From the NCBI GenBank assembly GCA_947497985.1, contig CANMIX010000005.1, positions 124,001 through 188,000 on the forward strand: a DNA stretch of 64,000 nt, written 5' to 3'. Shown in pieces: positions 25,618-34,186 of this stretch (position 1 is its first letter; the number at the start of each line of letters is the position of its first letter). The notes under the pieces are model-generated. The model worked only from the letters and a program-made list of their open reading frames with translations. It was not told the origin of the DNA and made no database searches. The position numbers were made by a program, and so were the translations under genes. This DNA comes from an uncultured Paracoccaceae bacterium. GTDB lineage: Bacteria; Pseudomonadota; Alphaproteobacteria; Rhodobacterales; Rhodobacteraceae.

Positions 25618-26898
25618 ATGGAACCTCAACCAAGAATTGGCCTCGCAGCCTTGGCAGAATTGGCCTTTGGCGGTGGCGACGTTAAGTCATTTTACAACGA
25701 CCTTATTAGCCTTATCAAAAAAGACCCTACAAACGCTGGTGTCATGATGGACTTGTCCATTGCTGCACAGCTTGAGGGGCATCAAGAACTCGGTCTGGCC
25801 TGGCAAGATTATGCGCTGGACATCAGTCGGGTGTTTGCACCTATTCGGGCCACGTCGGCAAAGAAAACTGTACTGATCTATGCGGCGCCGATCCACATGG
25901 GGGGCAATACGCCCGTTGATCTGTTATTGGGGAGCGATGCATTTGACGTTGTGACCTATTATCCGAGCTTCGACATGTCTCCTGCTGAATATCCGGAATT
26001 GCCACCCCATGATGTGGCTTTTTGTGCGGCGCCTGCGGATCATGAGCAGGCAGAGAAGTTCTTTGAGAATGTGCGTCGCATTGCTGCAGCCCAAAGGGTA
26101 AAGGTGCTGAACCTGCCGCAACATTTGGTCAAGCCAGAGCGGCACACAGTGCCGGAACTGTTGGGGAATGTCCGAGGGCTGCGCACCCCCAAAACGTTAG
26201 AGATCGATCGCGCGACACTGCAACAGATGCTGGCACGCGAAATCGAGAGTGAGGCACTGGCAGAGACCGCGGCCTATCCGTTTGTTGTTCGCCCTGTGGG
26301 CTCTCATGCGGGGGCAGGCTTGGCCAAGGTGGCAACCCGCGCTGAGTTCTCAGCTTACCTTGAAACCCGCCCAGAAGACGCGTTTTTCGTCAGTGAATTT
26401 CTTGACTATGCTTCGCCGCAAGACGGGCGTTTCCGCAAGGCGCGTATTGTCTGTATCAACGGGCGAGCCTTCCCATGTCACTACGCCATCGCGGACCGTT
26501 GGGACATTTGGTACGCCAATGCAAAGATGGAAGACTGCGCTGATAAACGCCGCGAAGAAGAAGCGTTTATGGACAATTTCGCAGTGGAATTTGGTAAGCG
26601 TCACCAAGCAGCCTTTGATGCAATTACTGCAGTCATTGGCTTGGACTACTATGGGTTTGACTGTGCCGAAGACGCCGAAGGCAATCTCGTTTTGTTTGAA
26701 ATCGACAACGCATTGATCGTGCACGATTTGGATAGTCCGGAGATTTATCCCTATAAACACGGGCACATGCAGAATGTCTTTGACGCTTTTGAGGCCTTAC
26801 TGGCGTCGAAATGTCCCGATCCGGAGCTGTCTATACCGACAAGCTTGATTGCAAATGTGCCACCTCTTCAAGTCCAGGAACCACTTGTCGTGGCGTAA
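25618..26898 (+). CDS. ATP-grasp domain protein with TPR-like N-terminus
   Basis: A 426-residue soluble protein. Residues about 15-75 look like helical TPR-type repeats. From about 215 an ATP-grasp fold is visible: YPFVVRPVGSHAGAGLAKV (nucleotide loop), FFVSEFLDY (hinge Glu), ARIVCINGRAFPCHYAI, and FDCAEDAEGNLVLFEIDNA, where the EID replaces the more usual E-x-N metal ligand triplet. ATP-grasp enzymes ligate a carboxylate to an amine or thiol through an acyl-phosphate. The substrate is unknown. A terminator lies just upstream and a hairpin just downstream, so it appears monocistronic; no small precursor-peptide gene was seen beside it. The ribosome site is AAAGGAG. Confidence 0.75.
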   Translation: MEPQPRIGLAALAELAFGGGDVKSFYNDLISLIKKDPTNAGVMMDLSIAAQLEGHQELGLAWQDYALDISRVFAPIRATSAKKTVLIYAAPIHMGGNTPVDLLLGSDAFDVVTYYPSFDMSPAEYPELPPHDVAFCAAPADHEQAEKFFENVRRIAAAQRVKVLNLPQHLVKPERHTVPELLGNVRGLRTPKTLEIDRATLQQMLAREIESEALAETAAYPFVVRPVGSHAGAGLAKVATRAEFSAYLETRPEDAFFVSEFLDYASPQDGRFRKARIVCINGRAFPCHYAIADRWDIWYANAKMEDCADKRREEEAFMDNFAVEFGKRHQAAFDAITAVIGLDYYGFDCAEDAEGNLVLFEIDNALIVHDLDSPEIYPYKHGHMQNVFDAFEALLASKCPDPELSIPTSLIANVPPLQVQEPLVVA

Positions 26899-26921
26899 TG
26901 GCCGCGCATACGCATGACAGG

Positions 26922-26951
26922 CAAGCCCGGCGACAATTATCGCGGGGCTTG
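26922..26951 (+). terminator. Candidate terminator after the ATP-grasp gene
   Basis: CAAGCCC-G-GCGA (26922-26933) pairs with TCGC-G-GGGCTTG (26940-26951), with one G-G mismatch and a 6-nt loop. It starts 24 bp after the stop. The T tract is poor, so termination may be partial. The rest of the 245-bp gap to the next gene shows nothing else. Confidence 0.5.
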
Positions 26952-27143
26952 TTCGCAAGCAAGGCTTGATCACCTGCCGTCAAAATAATCCCCACGCCTT
27001 CGCAATCTATTGGAAAACATCAAGAACGCGCGAGCGCGCCAGTTTTTCGGATAATTAACTATGTCGCATCGCGTGGTGGTGTTAACCAAAATGCGCTGCT
27101 AGTTGGCGGACATGTTTAACGTATATTTTATGTGGGCATATTG

Positions 27144-27671
27144 ATGAAAAAACTTTTTACGGCTGGTCTTTTGACTGTGGGCTTGGCGACGGCGGCACCG
27201 GCTGCCGTTGTCGAATTTGATTTCTACGTTTTCGACCAATCCGGTCTGCTTTTGTCGGATGACGGGGTGCTGTCCTATAATGACAGTCTTGTTCCGCCGA
27301 CAGGCGCAACGTCTTTAAATCCCGACGACGGAATCGAGCTTTCGGTGACCTTGTTTGGGACACGGTATACTGGTGCCAACGACGTGGACTTTCCGGAATT
27401 TGTAGGTTTCGATTTCTTTGATGGCGCTTTGGCGTTTATCGACTATGCGTTGATCGACGGCATAAATGGTGTTGATTTTTCCGATCAGGATTTTGGATCG
27501 CTGAACTTTGCCGGAGATGGGCTTCTCTTTGATGAAGTGGACGATATCTTCATTGTAACCGCCTTCTTGGGTGACATTGCGCCAATTCCCGTGCCGGCTG
27601 GTTTGCCGCTAATGGCAACAGGATTGATCGCGTTGGGATGGATGCGGCGCAAGTCGCGGCAACAGAGCTGA
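27144..27671 (+). CDS. VPLPA-CTERM-type sorted surface protein
   Basis: A 175-residue exported protein. It has a signal peptide (MKKLFTAGLLTVGLATAAPA), an acidic beta-rich body, and a C-terminal sorting tripartite signal: the PIPVPAGLPLMATGLIALGW motif and helix followed by a basic MRRKSRQQS tail. This is the form known from exosortase-dependent VPLPA-CTERM proteins of Rhodobacterales, expected to be cleaved and delivered to the surface by exosortase D. No exosortase gene is in the window. The start at 27144 was preferred to a GTG 12 nt upstream because of the signal peptide. Function of the body is unknown. Confidence 0.8.
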   Translation: MKKLFTAGLLTVGLATAAPAAVVEFDFYVFDQSGLLLSDDGVLSYNDSLVPPTGATSLNPDDGIELSVTLFGTRYTGANDVDFPEFVGFDFFDGALAFIDYALIDGINGVDFSDQDFGSLNFAGDGLLFDEVDDIFIVTAFLGDIAPIPVPAGLPLMATGLIALGWMRRKSRQQS

Positions 27672-27694
27672 TCGGGTATCCCGTGTGCAGGGAG

Positions 27695-28342
27695 TTAGGC
27701 GCGGGATGGGGCCAAGGCCTCCAATTGCGCAACGTCTCCTTCTAACAGCGCGGCTTCGGCTTTTGCGATATCCGCAATTGGCCAATCCCACCAGGCCAGC
27801 GCCTCGAGCCGGGTGATCACGTCCGGGGCAAACCGGTATCGGATCACGGTGCCGGGATTGCCGGTGACAATGGCATAGGGCGGGATTTCACCGCGTACCA
27901 CAGCCCCAGCGCCGATGATCGCACCATTGCCAATCCGCGCACCGGGCAGCACCATGGCGCCATAACCCAGCCAGACATCATGGCCGACAACCGTGTCGCG
28001 CAGATCGGTTTGATAGCCTGCGCGCGTTTCAACCGAGAACACCGGGAACGGATAACACGTCAGCCCGGCCTGGCTGTGGTTGGCGGCCGCGGTGATGAAT
28101 TTCACCCCATTAGCGATCGAGCAAAACTTGCCAATGATCAGACGTTCCTGGGAGAACGGAAACAGATAGGGGGCAAGGCGGCGCCCCCAGTCTGTCGGTG
28201 GGTCAAAATCCGACGCATATGTAAATGCTCCGACCTGGAATTGCGGGTTCTCAATCACTTGGTCCAACAAAACAGTGCCGGGATACAGCGTGCCGTCGGG
28301 CAAAGTGATTGGGTGGCGCGCGTCCGGGTCAGGCATAGGCAT
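27695..28342 (-). CDS. CatB/Vat-like hexapeptide acetyltransferase
   Basis: A 215-residue protein of the xenobiotic acetyltransferase family with a left-handed beta-helix. Diagnostic segments are IGKFCSIANGVKFI, TVVGHDVWLGYGAMVLPGARIGNGAIIGAGAVV and PPYAIVTGNPGTVIR. The family includes chloramphenicol and streptogramin acetyltransferases, but most chromosomal members have unknown substrates, so a resistance role is not implied. A Trp-rich C-terminus (ALAWWDWP) is typical. It is 17 bp downstream of the flavin reductase gene on the same strand, so the two are probably co-transcribed. Confidence 0.88.
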   Translation of the reverse strand: MPMPDPDARHPITLPDGTLYPGTVLLDQVIENPQFQVGAFTYASDFDPPTDWGRRLAPYLFPFSQERLIIGKFCSIANGVKFITAAANHSQAGLTCYPFPVFSVETRAGYQTDLRDTVVGHDVWLGYGAMVLPGARIGNGAIIGAGAVVRGEIPPYAIVTGNPGTVIRYRFAPDVITRLEALAWWDWPIADIAKAEAALLEGDVAQLEALAPSRA

Positions 28343-28359
28343 ATGTTTGCTCCAGTGTG

Positions 28360-28962
28360 TTATCCAGGGCGTTGCAGGCTGAACAGATCCCGGATGGTGG
28401 TGTAATCCATATAGCCCAGGCGGCTGAGCGGGTGATAGGTGGTGATGTCGAATTTGCCATCCACCAGACAGTCGTCGCGCATGTGCACGCCGACCACTTC
28501 GCCCATGACCATGTAATTGGTCTCGCCTTTCAGCTCAATGATCTGGGTCACTTCGCATTCCAAAGCGGCAGGTGCAGCGGCAACACGTGGGCAGGCGATT
28601 TGACTGCATTCCGCGGCTTCCAGTCCGGCGTGGGCGAATTCATCGACGTCTTTGCCGAGGTTTGCGCAGGACGCGTTCATTGCATCGCGCATCTCATATT
28701 CCACCACATTGACGCAGAACACGCCGGTGTCGCGGATATTGGCCAGCGAATCCTTGGTGCCGTCTTGGTCCGGTTTGGTCCCTGTCGAGCAGAACATCAC
28801 CTGTGGCGGCACATAGGCCGTCGCGTTGAAAAAGGAATAGGGCGCCAGGTTGTTCACCCCGTCTTTGGAGCGGCTGGAAATCCAACCGATGGGGCGCGGC
28901 GTGACAATGGCATTAAATGGATTATGCGGCAGGCCGTGGCCTTCGCTAGGGCGGTAGAACAT
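28360..28962 (-). CDS. Flavin reductase family protein (FMN-binding split-barrel)
   Basis: A 200-residue DIM6/NTAB-type flavoprotein. It starts MFYRPSEGHGLPHNPFNAIV with the conserved TPRPIGWISS block, then NLAPYSFFNA and CVNVVEYEMRDAMN. Such proteins bind FMN and often reduce flavin for a partner oxygenase; no partner is obvious here. The ATG at 28962 follows GGAG by 7 nt, while the longer frame would need a TTG start. It is transcribed with the hexapeptide acetyltransferase. Confidence 0.9.
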   Translation of the reverse strand: MFYRPSEGHGLPHNPFNAIVTPRPIGWISSRSKDGVNNLAPYSFFNATAYVPPQVMFCSTGTKPDQDGTKDSLANIRDTGVFCVNVVEYEMRDAMNASCANLGKDVDEFAHAGLEAAECSQIACPRVAAAPAALECEVTQIIELKGETNYMVMGEVVGVHMRDDCLVDGKFDITTYHPLSRLGYMDYTTIRDLFSLQRPG

Positions 28963-29047
28963 GAGGGTCTCCAAGTGTTTGCGCCACAGTTATGCACGTG
29001 CTAGGGGCAATTCCACCCCTGAATGCGGGCACGATGAGGTGAGCGCG

Positions 29048-29536
29048 GTGATCGAGCTAAAATCTGAGCAACCAGAAGACCGTTGGGAGGTCGAGGCCCT
29101 GTATGACCTGTGTTTTGCGCCCGGGCGTGAAGCTTTGTCGTCCTATCGTTTGCGCGATGATGTGCCACCGGTTCTAGGGTTAAGTCAGGTTGCCCGGGAC
29201 AGTGATGGAATTCTGGCGGGTGCAATCCGGTTTTGGCCGGTGCATGTGGGCGATCACGACGCGCTGTTGCTGGGTCCGGTGGCTGTTCACCCAACCCGAC
29301 AAGGCGAGGGGCTAGGAGGCTCTTTGATCCGTGACAGTGTCGCGCAGGCCTTGGACAGCGGTTGGGCGCGCATGATGCTGGTGGGCGACCATCCCTATTA
29401 CCAGCGGTTTGGCTTTGAACGGCTTATGGGGGTAGAGATGCCGCCGCCAACCAATCCAGACCGGGTTTTGGGGCTTGAACTGAAGCCAGGAGCCTGGGCG
29501 GGCGTTCAGGGCAAAGTCACCCGCTGGAGCGCGTAA
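29048..29536 (+). CDS. GNAT acetyltransferase (YhbS-like)
   Basis: A 162-residue acetyltransferase. Visible blocks are LLGPVAVHPTRQGEGLGGSLIRD (acetyl-CoA-binding motif A with R/Q-x-x-G-x-G/A) and MMLVGDHPYYQRFGFE. The GTG at 29048 was selected because GAGG lies 8 nt upstream and the longer frame from 28961 would overlap the divergent flavin reductase start. Substrate unknown; the YhbS group has been implicated in varied small-molecule acetylation. Confidence 0.85.
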   Translation: MIELKSEQPEDRWEVEALYDLCFAPGREALSSYRLRDDVPPVLGLSQVARDSDGILAGAIRFWPVHVGDHDALLLGPVAVHPTRQGEGLGGSLIRDSVAQALDSGWARMMLVGDHPYYQRFGFERLMGVEMPPPTNPDRVLGLELKPGAWAGVQGKVTRWSA

Positions 29537-29594
29537 CACGGGTTGAAAATCACCCTTATCACTCCCATTTTTGAGTAATGCAGGGAGTGCCACC

Positions 29595-30344
29595 GTGGTC
29601 GAAATTCTTATGCCAGATCGGGCGTATGTGCCCGAAGACATTGATCAAGAACTGGAAAAGCTTGCTGAACTGTATCAGCAGGCCAATGGCCCTGGGATGC
29701 GGTTCCTCAATTTCATGGGGGCACAAGCGGATCAACTTCTGGCGCGCCTGCCGGAACCCGTTAGGCTCAACTTGGACGGGGCCACCGAACAGGCGTTGAT
29801 GTTCGCCCTGCGTCAAAGCGCGGCGCGCCGTTTTCTGCCCACGGTTTCACCGCGCGGCGAACGGCTGGTGGGGGCCGCGCTTGGCGCTGTGGGTGGTGCA
29901 GGCGGATTGGCAGGCACTTTGGCTGAACTGCCGCTGACCACCACGCTTTTGTTGAGGATCATCCAACAAGAGGCCGCGCGCCACGGCTTTGATCCCAAAA
30001 CCGAGAGCGTGCAGTTCGACACGATTCGTATCTTTGGAGCGCCGGGCCCCTTTGACACAAAGGCGCGTGATGCTGGCTATCTTGCGGTGCGCCTGGGCAT
30101 GAGCAGTGGTGGCATGCAAAAACTGGTCGCACAGGTTGCTCCAAAATTAGGCATCGCTTTGGGGCAGAAACTGGCTGCACAGGCGGTTCCGGTGATTGGC
30201 GGCGCGGCTGGGGCGTCCTGCAATTACCTTTTTGCAGGATATTATCAAACTGTCGCAAAAGTTCACTTTTCAGTGCGTAGACTGGCAATCGACTGTGATA
30301 TGCCAGAAAAAGAATTGATAGATCGCCTGCAAAGTAGGGGATGA
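29595..30344 (+). CDS. EcsC family protein
   Basis: A 249-residue protein with the EcsC-type layout: an amphipathic N-terminal half, a Gly/Ala-rich hydrophobic stretch (about 90-125, GAALGAVGGAGGLAGTL), then GMSSGGMQKLVAQVAPKLG and a second small-residue-rich stretch near 200. EcsC proteins have no settled function. GTG at 29595 with GGGAG 7-8 nt upstream is the best start; the TTG-initiated longer frame lacks a ribosome site. It lies 58 bp after the GNAT gene, both on the plus strand. Confidence 0.8.
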   Translation: MVEILMPDRAYVPEDIDQELEKLAELYQQANGPGMRFLNFMGAQADQLLARLPEPVRLNLDGATEQALMFALRQSAARRFLPTVSPRGERLVGAALGAVGGAGGLAGTLAELPLTTTLLLRIIQQEAARHGFDPKTESVQFDTIRIFGAPGPFDTKARDAGYLAVRLGMSSGGMQKLVAQVAPKLGIALGQKLAAQAVPVIGGAAGASCNYLFAGYYQTVAKVHFSVRRLAIDCDMPEKELIDRLQSRG

Positions 30345-30418
30345 CCCAATCGGTTGTGTTTGTGGAATTGTTTTGAGGGATCGGGTCGCCTGCTTGAGGC
30401 GATTGGAAATAACGTGAA

Positions 30419-30877
30419 ATGCCAAAGTCCTTAGAAATAGCGACGCCACGCAAACAACAATTTGCTGCGTTGTGCTACCGTGTCACTGCAAAAGGAAAGT
30501 TGCGTGTCCTGCTGATTACCTCCCGCGGGATCGGGCGGTGGATCGTGCCAAAGGGCTGGCCAATGCAGGGTCGCACGGCCTGGGAAACGGCCCGTGCCGA
30601 AGCTTGGGAAGAAGCTGGCGTACGCGGTAGCATCGCATCTGCAAGTGTCGGACGTTACTTTTACGAAAAATGGCGCCCGGATGATGCGCCTGTGCCTTGC
30701 CAGGTTGACGTCTTCCCGCTGGAAGTTACCGATCTAGAAGACAACTTTCCCGAAGTTGGTCAGCGTCAGCGCAAGTGGTTCTCCCTTGAGGAGGCTGCAA
30801 ATTTGGTAATGGAGCCCGAGTTGGCTGAAATTCTGACGAGCTTTAATCCCAAGATGTTGAATTCCGCGGCGAATTGA
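30419..30877 (+). CDS. Nudix hydrolase with a degenerate Nudix box
   Basis: A 152-residue protein resembling diadenosine/diphosphoinositol polyphosphate hydrolases. The core is IVPKGWPMQGRTAWETARAEAWEEAGVRG. Compared with the Nudix consensus (G-x5-E-x7-REUxEExGU), the EE of the metal site is retained, but the Arg-Glu just before it is changed (AEA). IVPKGWP is a hallmark of this subfamily. The metal-binding Glu pair suggests activity is possible. It is 75 bp after the EcsC gene. Confidence 0.85.
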   Translation: MPKSLEIATPRKQQFAALCYRVTAKGKLRVLLITSRGIGRWIVPKGWPMQGRTAWETARAEAWEEAGVRGSIASASVGRYFYEKWRPDDAPVPCQVDVFPLEVTDLEDNFPEVGQRQRKWFSLEEAANLVMEPELAEILTSFNPKMLNSAAN

Positions 30878-30933
30878 TCTTGTGCTTGATGAATTTGGGG
30901 TTTTAATCACGTTTTCCTGCTATGAGGGGAAGC

Positions 30934-31434
30934 ATGATTCAATACACGCTCAAATGTGCAGAAGGCCATGTATTCGAGAGCTGGTTTCAATCCGCCGACG
31001 CCTTTGACAAGCTGTCGCAGGCTGGGTTGGTGACCTGCGCCGAATGTGGCACGCACCATGTTGAAAAAGCGATTATGGCACCGCGTGTGCGCACCGGACG
31101 CAAAGCGGTCTCTTCCTTGGGAGAGCCGGAGGCACCGGTGACAGAAGCGCCAGCGCCGGTTGCTGCTGCTCCTGCGGCGGTGTCGGCAGCGGACCCCATG
31201 CCCCCCGCCAAGGCAGAGGTTGAGGCAGCGCTTAAGAAAATACGGGAAACGGTTGAAGCGAACTCCGACTATGTTGGGGACAAATTCGCCGATGAAGCGC
31301 GCGCCATGCACGTCGGCGATGCGCCGGAGCGGGCAATTTATGGCGAGGCCAAGATCGATGAAGCAAAAGAGCTGATCGAAGACGGTATCCCGGTGATGCC
31401 GTTGCCTTTTGTTCCTGGGCGCAAGACGAACTGA
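30934..31434 (+). CDS. DUF1178 family protein
   Basis: A 166-residue protein beginning MIQYTLKCAEGHVFESWFQS, with a Cys pair in TCAECGTHHVEKAIM that with the first Cys/His may bind a metal. A Pro/Ala-rich linker (about 60-95) leads to a helical C-terminal part with RAMHVGDAPERAIYGEA. DUF1178 is widespread in alphaproteobacteria; its function is not known to me. The ATG at 30934 has an excellent GAGGGGAAG ribosome site. Confidence 0.9.
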   Translation: MIQYTLKCAEGHVFESWFQSADAFDKLSQAGLVTCAECGTHHVEKAIMAPRVRTGRKAVSSLGEPEAPVTEAPAPVAAAPAAVSAADPMPPAKAEVEAALKKIRETVEANSDYVGDKFADEARAMHVGDAPERAIYGEAKIDEAKELIEDGIPVMPLPFVPGRKTN

Positions 31435-31476
31435 GATACGGGTTAAAATCGGGCAGGTAAAACAGAAGGGTTACAC

Positions 31477-32118
31477 ATGCATGTAGTCGTCACCGGAGCG
31501 AGCCGCGGCATCGGCAAAGAACTAACGCGTCAGATGCGCGACGACGGACATGAGGTGAGCGCCACCTCGCGTGATCATTCGGCCGACACCCAGCTTGATG
31601 TGACTGACCCGGGCCAACAGGCACGGTTTGCAGCCCGGCTGAAGGGCAAACCGGTTGATCTATTGATCTGCAACGCCGGTGTTTACCTCGACAAGAATAT
31701 GGCGCTGGGCGATTTCAGCGCCGAGGTCTGGACCAAGACGATGGCGGCCAACGTTACCGGGGTTTTCTTGACCGTTCAGGCCCTGTTGCCGAATTTGCAT
31801 CTGTCTGAAATGCCCAAAATTGCAATTCTATCCTCGCAGATGGGCAGCCATTCGCGCGCGCCCGGCGGCAGCTATGCCTATCGTGCCTCAAAGGCGGCGG
31901 CGACAAGTATTGGACGCAATCTGGCAACTGATCTGAAACCTCATGGCATTGCAGTCGGGATCTACCATCCCGGTTGGGTGCGCACTGATATGGGCGGCCC
32001 GGATGGAGAGGTTTCGGTTCTGGAAAGCGCGGCCGGTTTAATCCGTGAGTTTGAAGATCTGAGCGTAGAGACGACGGGGTGTTTCCATGACTGGGATGGT
32101 CGGATCATGCCTTATTGA
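31477..32118 (+). CDS. Short-chain dehydrogenase/reductase
   Basis: A 213-residue SDR. The cofactor loop is VTGASRGIGKEL, the structural motif ICNAGV, and the active site has Ser in LSSQMGS and the YRASK (Tyr-x-x-x-Lys) signature. It resembles the sniffer/C-factor type small SDRs. The basic residue after the Gly-rich loop favours NADP(H), which is an inference. It is the last gene of this plus-strand series, ending before a bidirectional terminator. Confidence 0.9.
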   Translation: MHVVVTGASRGIGKELTRQMRDDGHEVSATSRDHSADTQLDVTDPGQQARFAARLKGKPVDLLICNAGVYLDKNMALGDFSAEVWTKTMAANVTGVFLTVQALLPNLHLSEMPKIAILSSQMGSHSRAPGGSYAYRASKAAATSIGRNLATDLKPHGIAVGIYHPGWVRTDMGGPDGEVSVLESAAGLIREFEDLSVETTGCFHDWDGRIMPY

Positions 32119-32156
32119 TTGACCCTTAGCCGCATTTGCGCTGCCGTATCAGGCAT

Positions 32157-32186
32157 AAAAAAACCGGGCGCGAGGCCCGGTTTTTT
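32157..32186. terminator. Bidirectional terminator, SDR gene / SPOR gene
   Basis: AAAAAAACCGGGC (32157-32169), loop GCGAG, GCCCGGTTTTTT (32175-32186). A and T runs flank the stem, so it can work for both convergent genes. Confidence 0.93.
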
Positions 32187-32204
32187 ACGTTTTGTGATGA
32201 AGGC

Positions 32205-33965
32205 TTATTCCCAACAGCTGACCAGGACAGTCATGCCGTTGGCTTTGCGCACCAGTTCTGCATTTGGAACGGAGCCTTGTGGATCTGTCTGGTCGGTTGC
32301 CGCAACAGAGGCGCGTGCCAGAATGGCGCGTAGCGCTTCGGCGTTGGCGGCAAAGCTGACGTCTGCGGGCAATTGTTGGCTGCCAACTTGACGCGGCAGC
32401 AACATGCCCAGAACTGCGCCATTGGCGTCCAGAACCGGGCCTCCGACATCGCCGGATTGTGCAGCTAGGGCCAGACGGGCAACGCCTTGGTTGCCATCGA
32501 GGCTGCGCAGATCGCTGAGGGTGCCCCAGGTCAGGGATGGTGCGCCAAGGATCCCCTCGTAGGAGAAACCAGCCACGGCGACATCAGACTGAAGGCGCGG
32601 CGCGGTGATAGCCAGCTGCGCGATGTCCATAGGTGCCAGCGGTGCGCGTGGGCGCAATACGGCGACGCCATTTGGCGCGTCGTCCAGAACCACATCCACA
32701 GGGTAGTCGTGATCCAGCGTCACTTGGCTACATTGCGCCACCACGTCTGAAGTTGTCAGCACGGTGCCCGCAGCATCGACAAAGAAACCGGTGCGTGACA
32801 GGCGGGGTTTGCGAATTTCCAGACCGGACAGCAGATCGACGCTTTGCGGGGCGTCCGCTCCGGCTGTGGGGTCCAGAACACCGTCCAAACGGGTGAAGGT
32901 GTTTTGCATTTCGGTCACGATCCGTGCGCGGCGTTCATCGTCGCCTGTGGGCCAGATCAGGGCAAAACCTTTGATCTCACCGTTGCGCAGAGTGGCTTCG
33001 GCATGGGTGACAATCCCGTTGCCGCGCCCTTCGATGGTAAAGCTGTTGCCGTCGCGGCTGCGCGGGCCGTCCAGTGGCACAATCTCAAGCGTTTGCAGGA
33101 TCTCATAAAGACCTGCCAGCGTGCGCGCATCACCCGGCTGGCTGATCAGCAGCACCTGTGCGCCCAGATCGCCGGAGCGTTCGTAGATCGAGAACGGCGA
33201 TTCATGGCGGGCAAAGGTGACCTCATTCGCGGGAATGGACAGGGCGATCCCGGCGTCGGCATTTTCCACTGGCGCCATGCCAACCGAGATCAGCGGCGCA
33301 TTGTATTGATCCAACAGGGTTTTGCGCTGTGCCGTGGTTAAGACACCGGTGGGTTCGACCAGGTTTGCAGCCTGCCAGTCCGCCATCGAGCGCCGGGTGC
33401 CGCGGCCAAAGGAGCCATCAATGGCAGAGTTGTAAAACCCCTGTGCCTTGAGGGCGATTTGCAATTGCTGCTTTTCTTCGCGAGACAGACGTGCCTCGGA
33501 GCGGCGCGCCTCAGCCGGGCTTTCATCTGCGGCTGTCGGTTGCGGCTGTGGTGCGCTTGCTTGCGGAGCCGGTTGGGTTGGCTCGGCATTGGCAACAGGG
33601 GGCACGACCGGCGTCGTCTCAACCGGACCAACCGGGTAGAATTGCGCCCGAAGGTTGCGCGAGAATGCAATAAAGCTGTCGCCTGGGATCTGACGTTCCG
33701 CGCGGTAGACTTGCAAAACCCGTTCCGCATCGGTGCGGCTGTAGGGACCAAGGACCACGCCATACCAGCCACCGCCCAGTGAAAACCCGGAGACATCTGG
33801 CAGGCGGGACGCGAAATCGCGAGCGCGCGCTTCGGCCTGGGCCAGCGACGGATGGGCTGCGACCTGAATCCAGACAGTGGGTTCTTGCTGTGCACGCGCA
33901 GTTTGGGGGACGGCGATGATTAACGTTAGAATGGACAGCGCCCAAACGGCGACGAGCTTTTTCAT
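32205..33965 (-). CDS. Secreted SPOR / peptidoglycan-binding / trypsin-like pseudo-protease
   Basis: A 586-residue exported protein. Signal peptide MKKLVAVWALSILTLIIAVP...ARA is followed by a SPOR-like domain (about 29-105), a Pro/Gln linker, a PGB_1-type peptidoglycan-binding helix set (about 160-220, KAQGFYNSAIDGSFGRGTRR), and a C-terminal trypsin-like domain (about 392-550). Aligning to the Deg consensus, the catalytic positions appear substituted: TTSDVV replaces TNAHVV (Asp407 for His), PNGVAVL replaces a D-L-A-L-type segment (Gly433 for Asp), and GDVGGPVLD replaces GNSGGPVLD (Val508 for Ser). The start at 33965 has an AGAGG site. SPOR domains recognise denuded glycans at the septum, so a division-site role is inferred. 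Confidence 0.8.
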   Translation of the reverse strand: MKKLVAVWALSILTLIIAVPQTARAQQEPTVWIQVAAHPSLAQAEARARDFASRLPDVSGFSLGGGWYGVVLGPYSRTDAERVLQVYRAERQIPGDSFIAFSRNLRAQFYPVGPVETTPVVPPVANAEPTQPAPQASAPQPQPTAADESPAEARRSEARLSREEKQQLQIALKAQGFYNSAIDGSFGRGTRRSMADWQAANLVEPTGVLTTAQRKTLLDQYNAPLISVGMAPVENADAGIALSIPANEVTFARHESPFSIYERSGDLGAQVLLISQPGDARTLAGLYEILQTLEIVPLDGPRSRDGNSFTIEGRGNGIVTHAEATLRNGEIKGFALIWPTGDDERRARIVTEMQNTFTRLDGVLDPTAGADAPQSVDLLSGLEIRKPRLSRTGFFVDAAGTVLTTSDVVAQCSQVTLDHDYPVDVVLDDAPNGVAVLRPRAPLAPMDIAQLAITAPRLQSDVAVAGFSYEGILGAPSLTWGTLSDLRSLDGNQGVARLALAAQSGDVGGPVLDANGAVLGMLLPRQVGSQQLPADVSFAANAEALRAILARASVAATDQTDPQGSVPNAELVRKANGMTVLVSCWE

Positions 33966-34186
33966 AAGTGGGCCTCTATCCCGGGACATAAATAAATTCC
34001 TTTGGCTCTTAACGGCTATGCGTTTCAAATGGAACTCCTGATAGAGGGGAAAAAACGGGCCGTCATGCGGAAACCAGCGGTGATCACGGCTTTTTTCGAC
34101 GGGGTGCGCGTGTTTTGAGCCGTTGACCCTGTGCCTGCAGTTCCCTAGGAAGAAGACCGCATTTGATGCCCCAAAAGGGAAGAGAC

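Noticed and set aside
27695-28342. Antibiotic resistance gene (CatB/Vat)
   Set aside because: Family membership only; most chromosomal relatives have unknown substrates and no mobile context is present.
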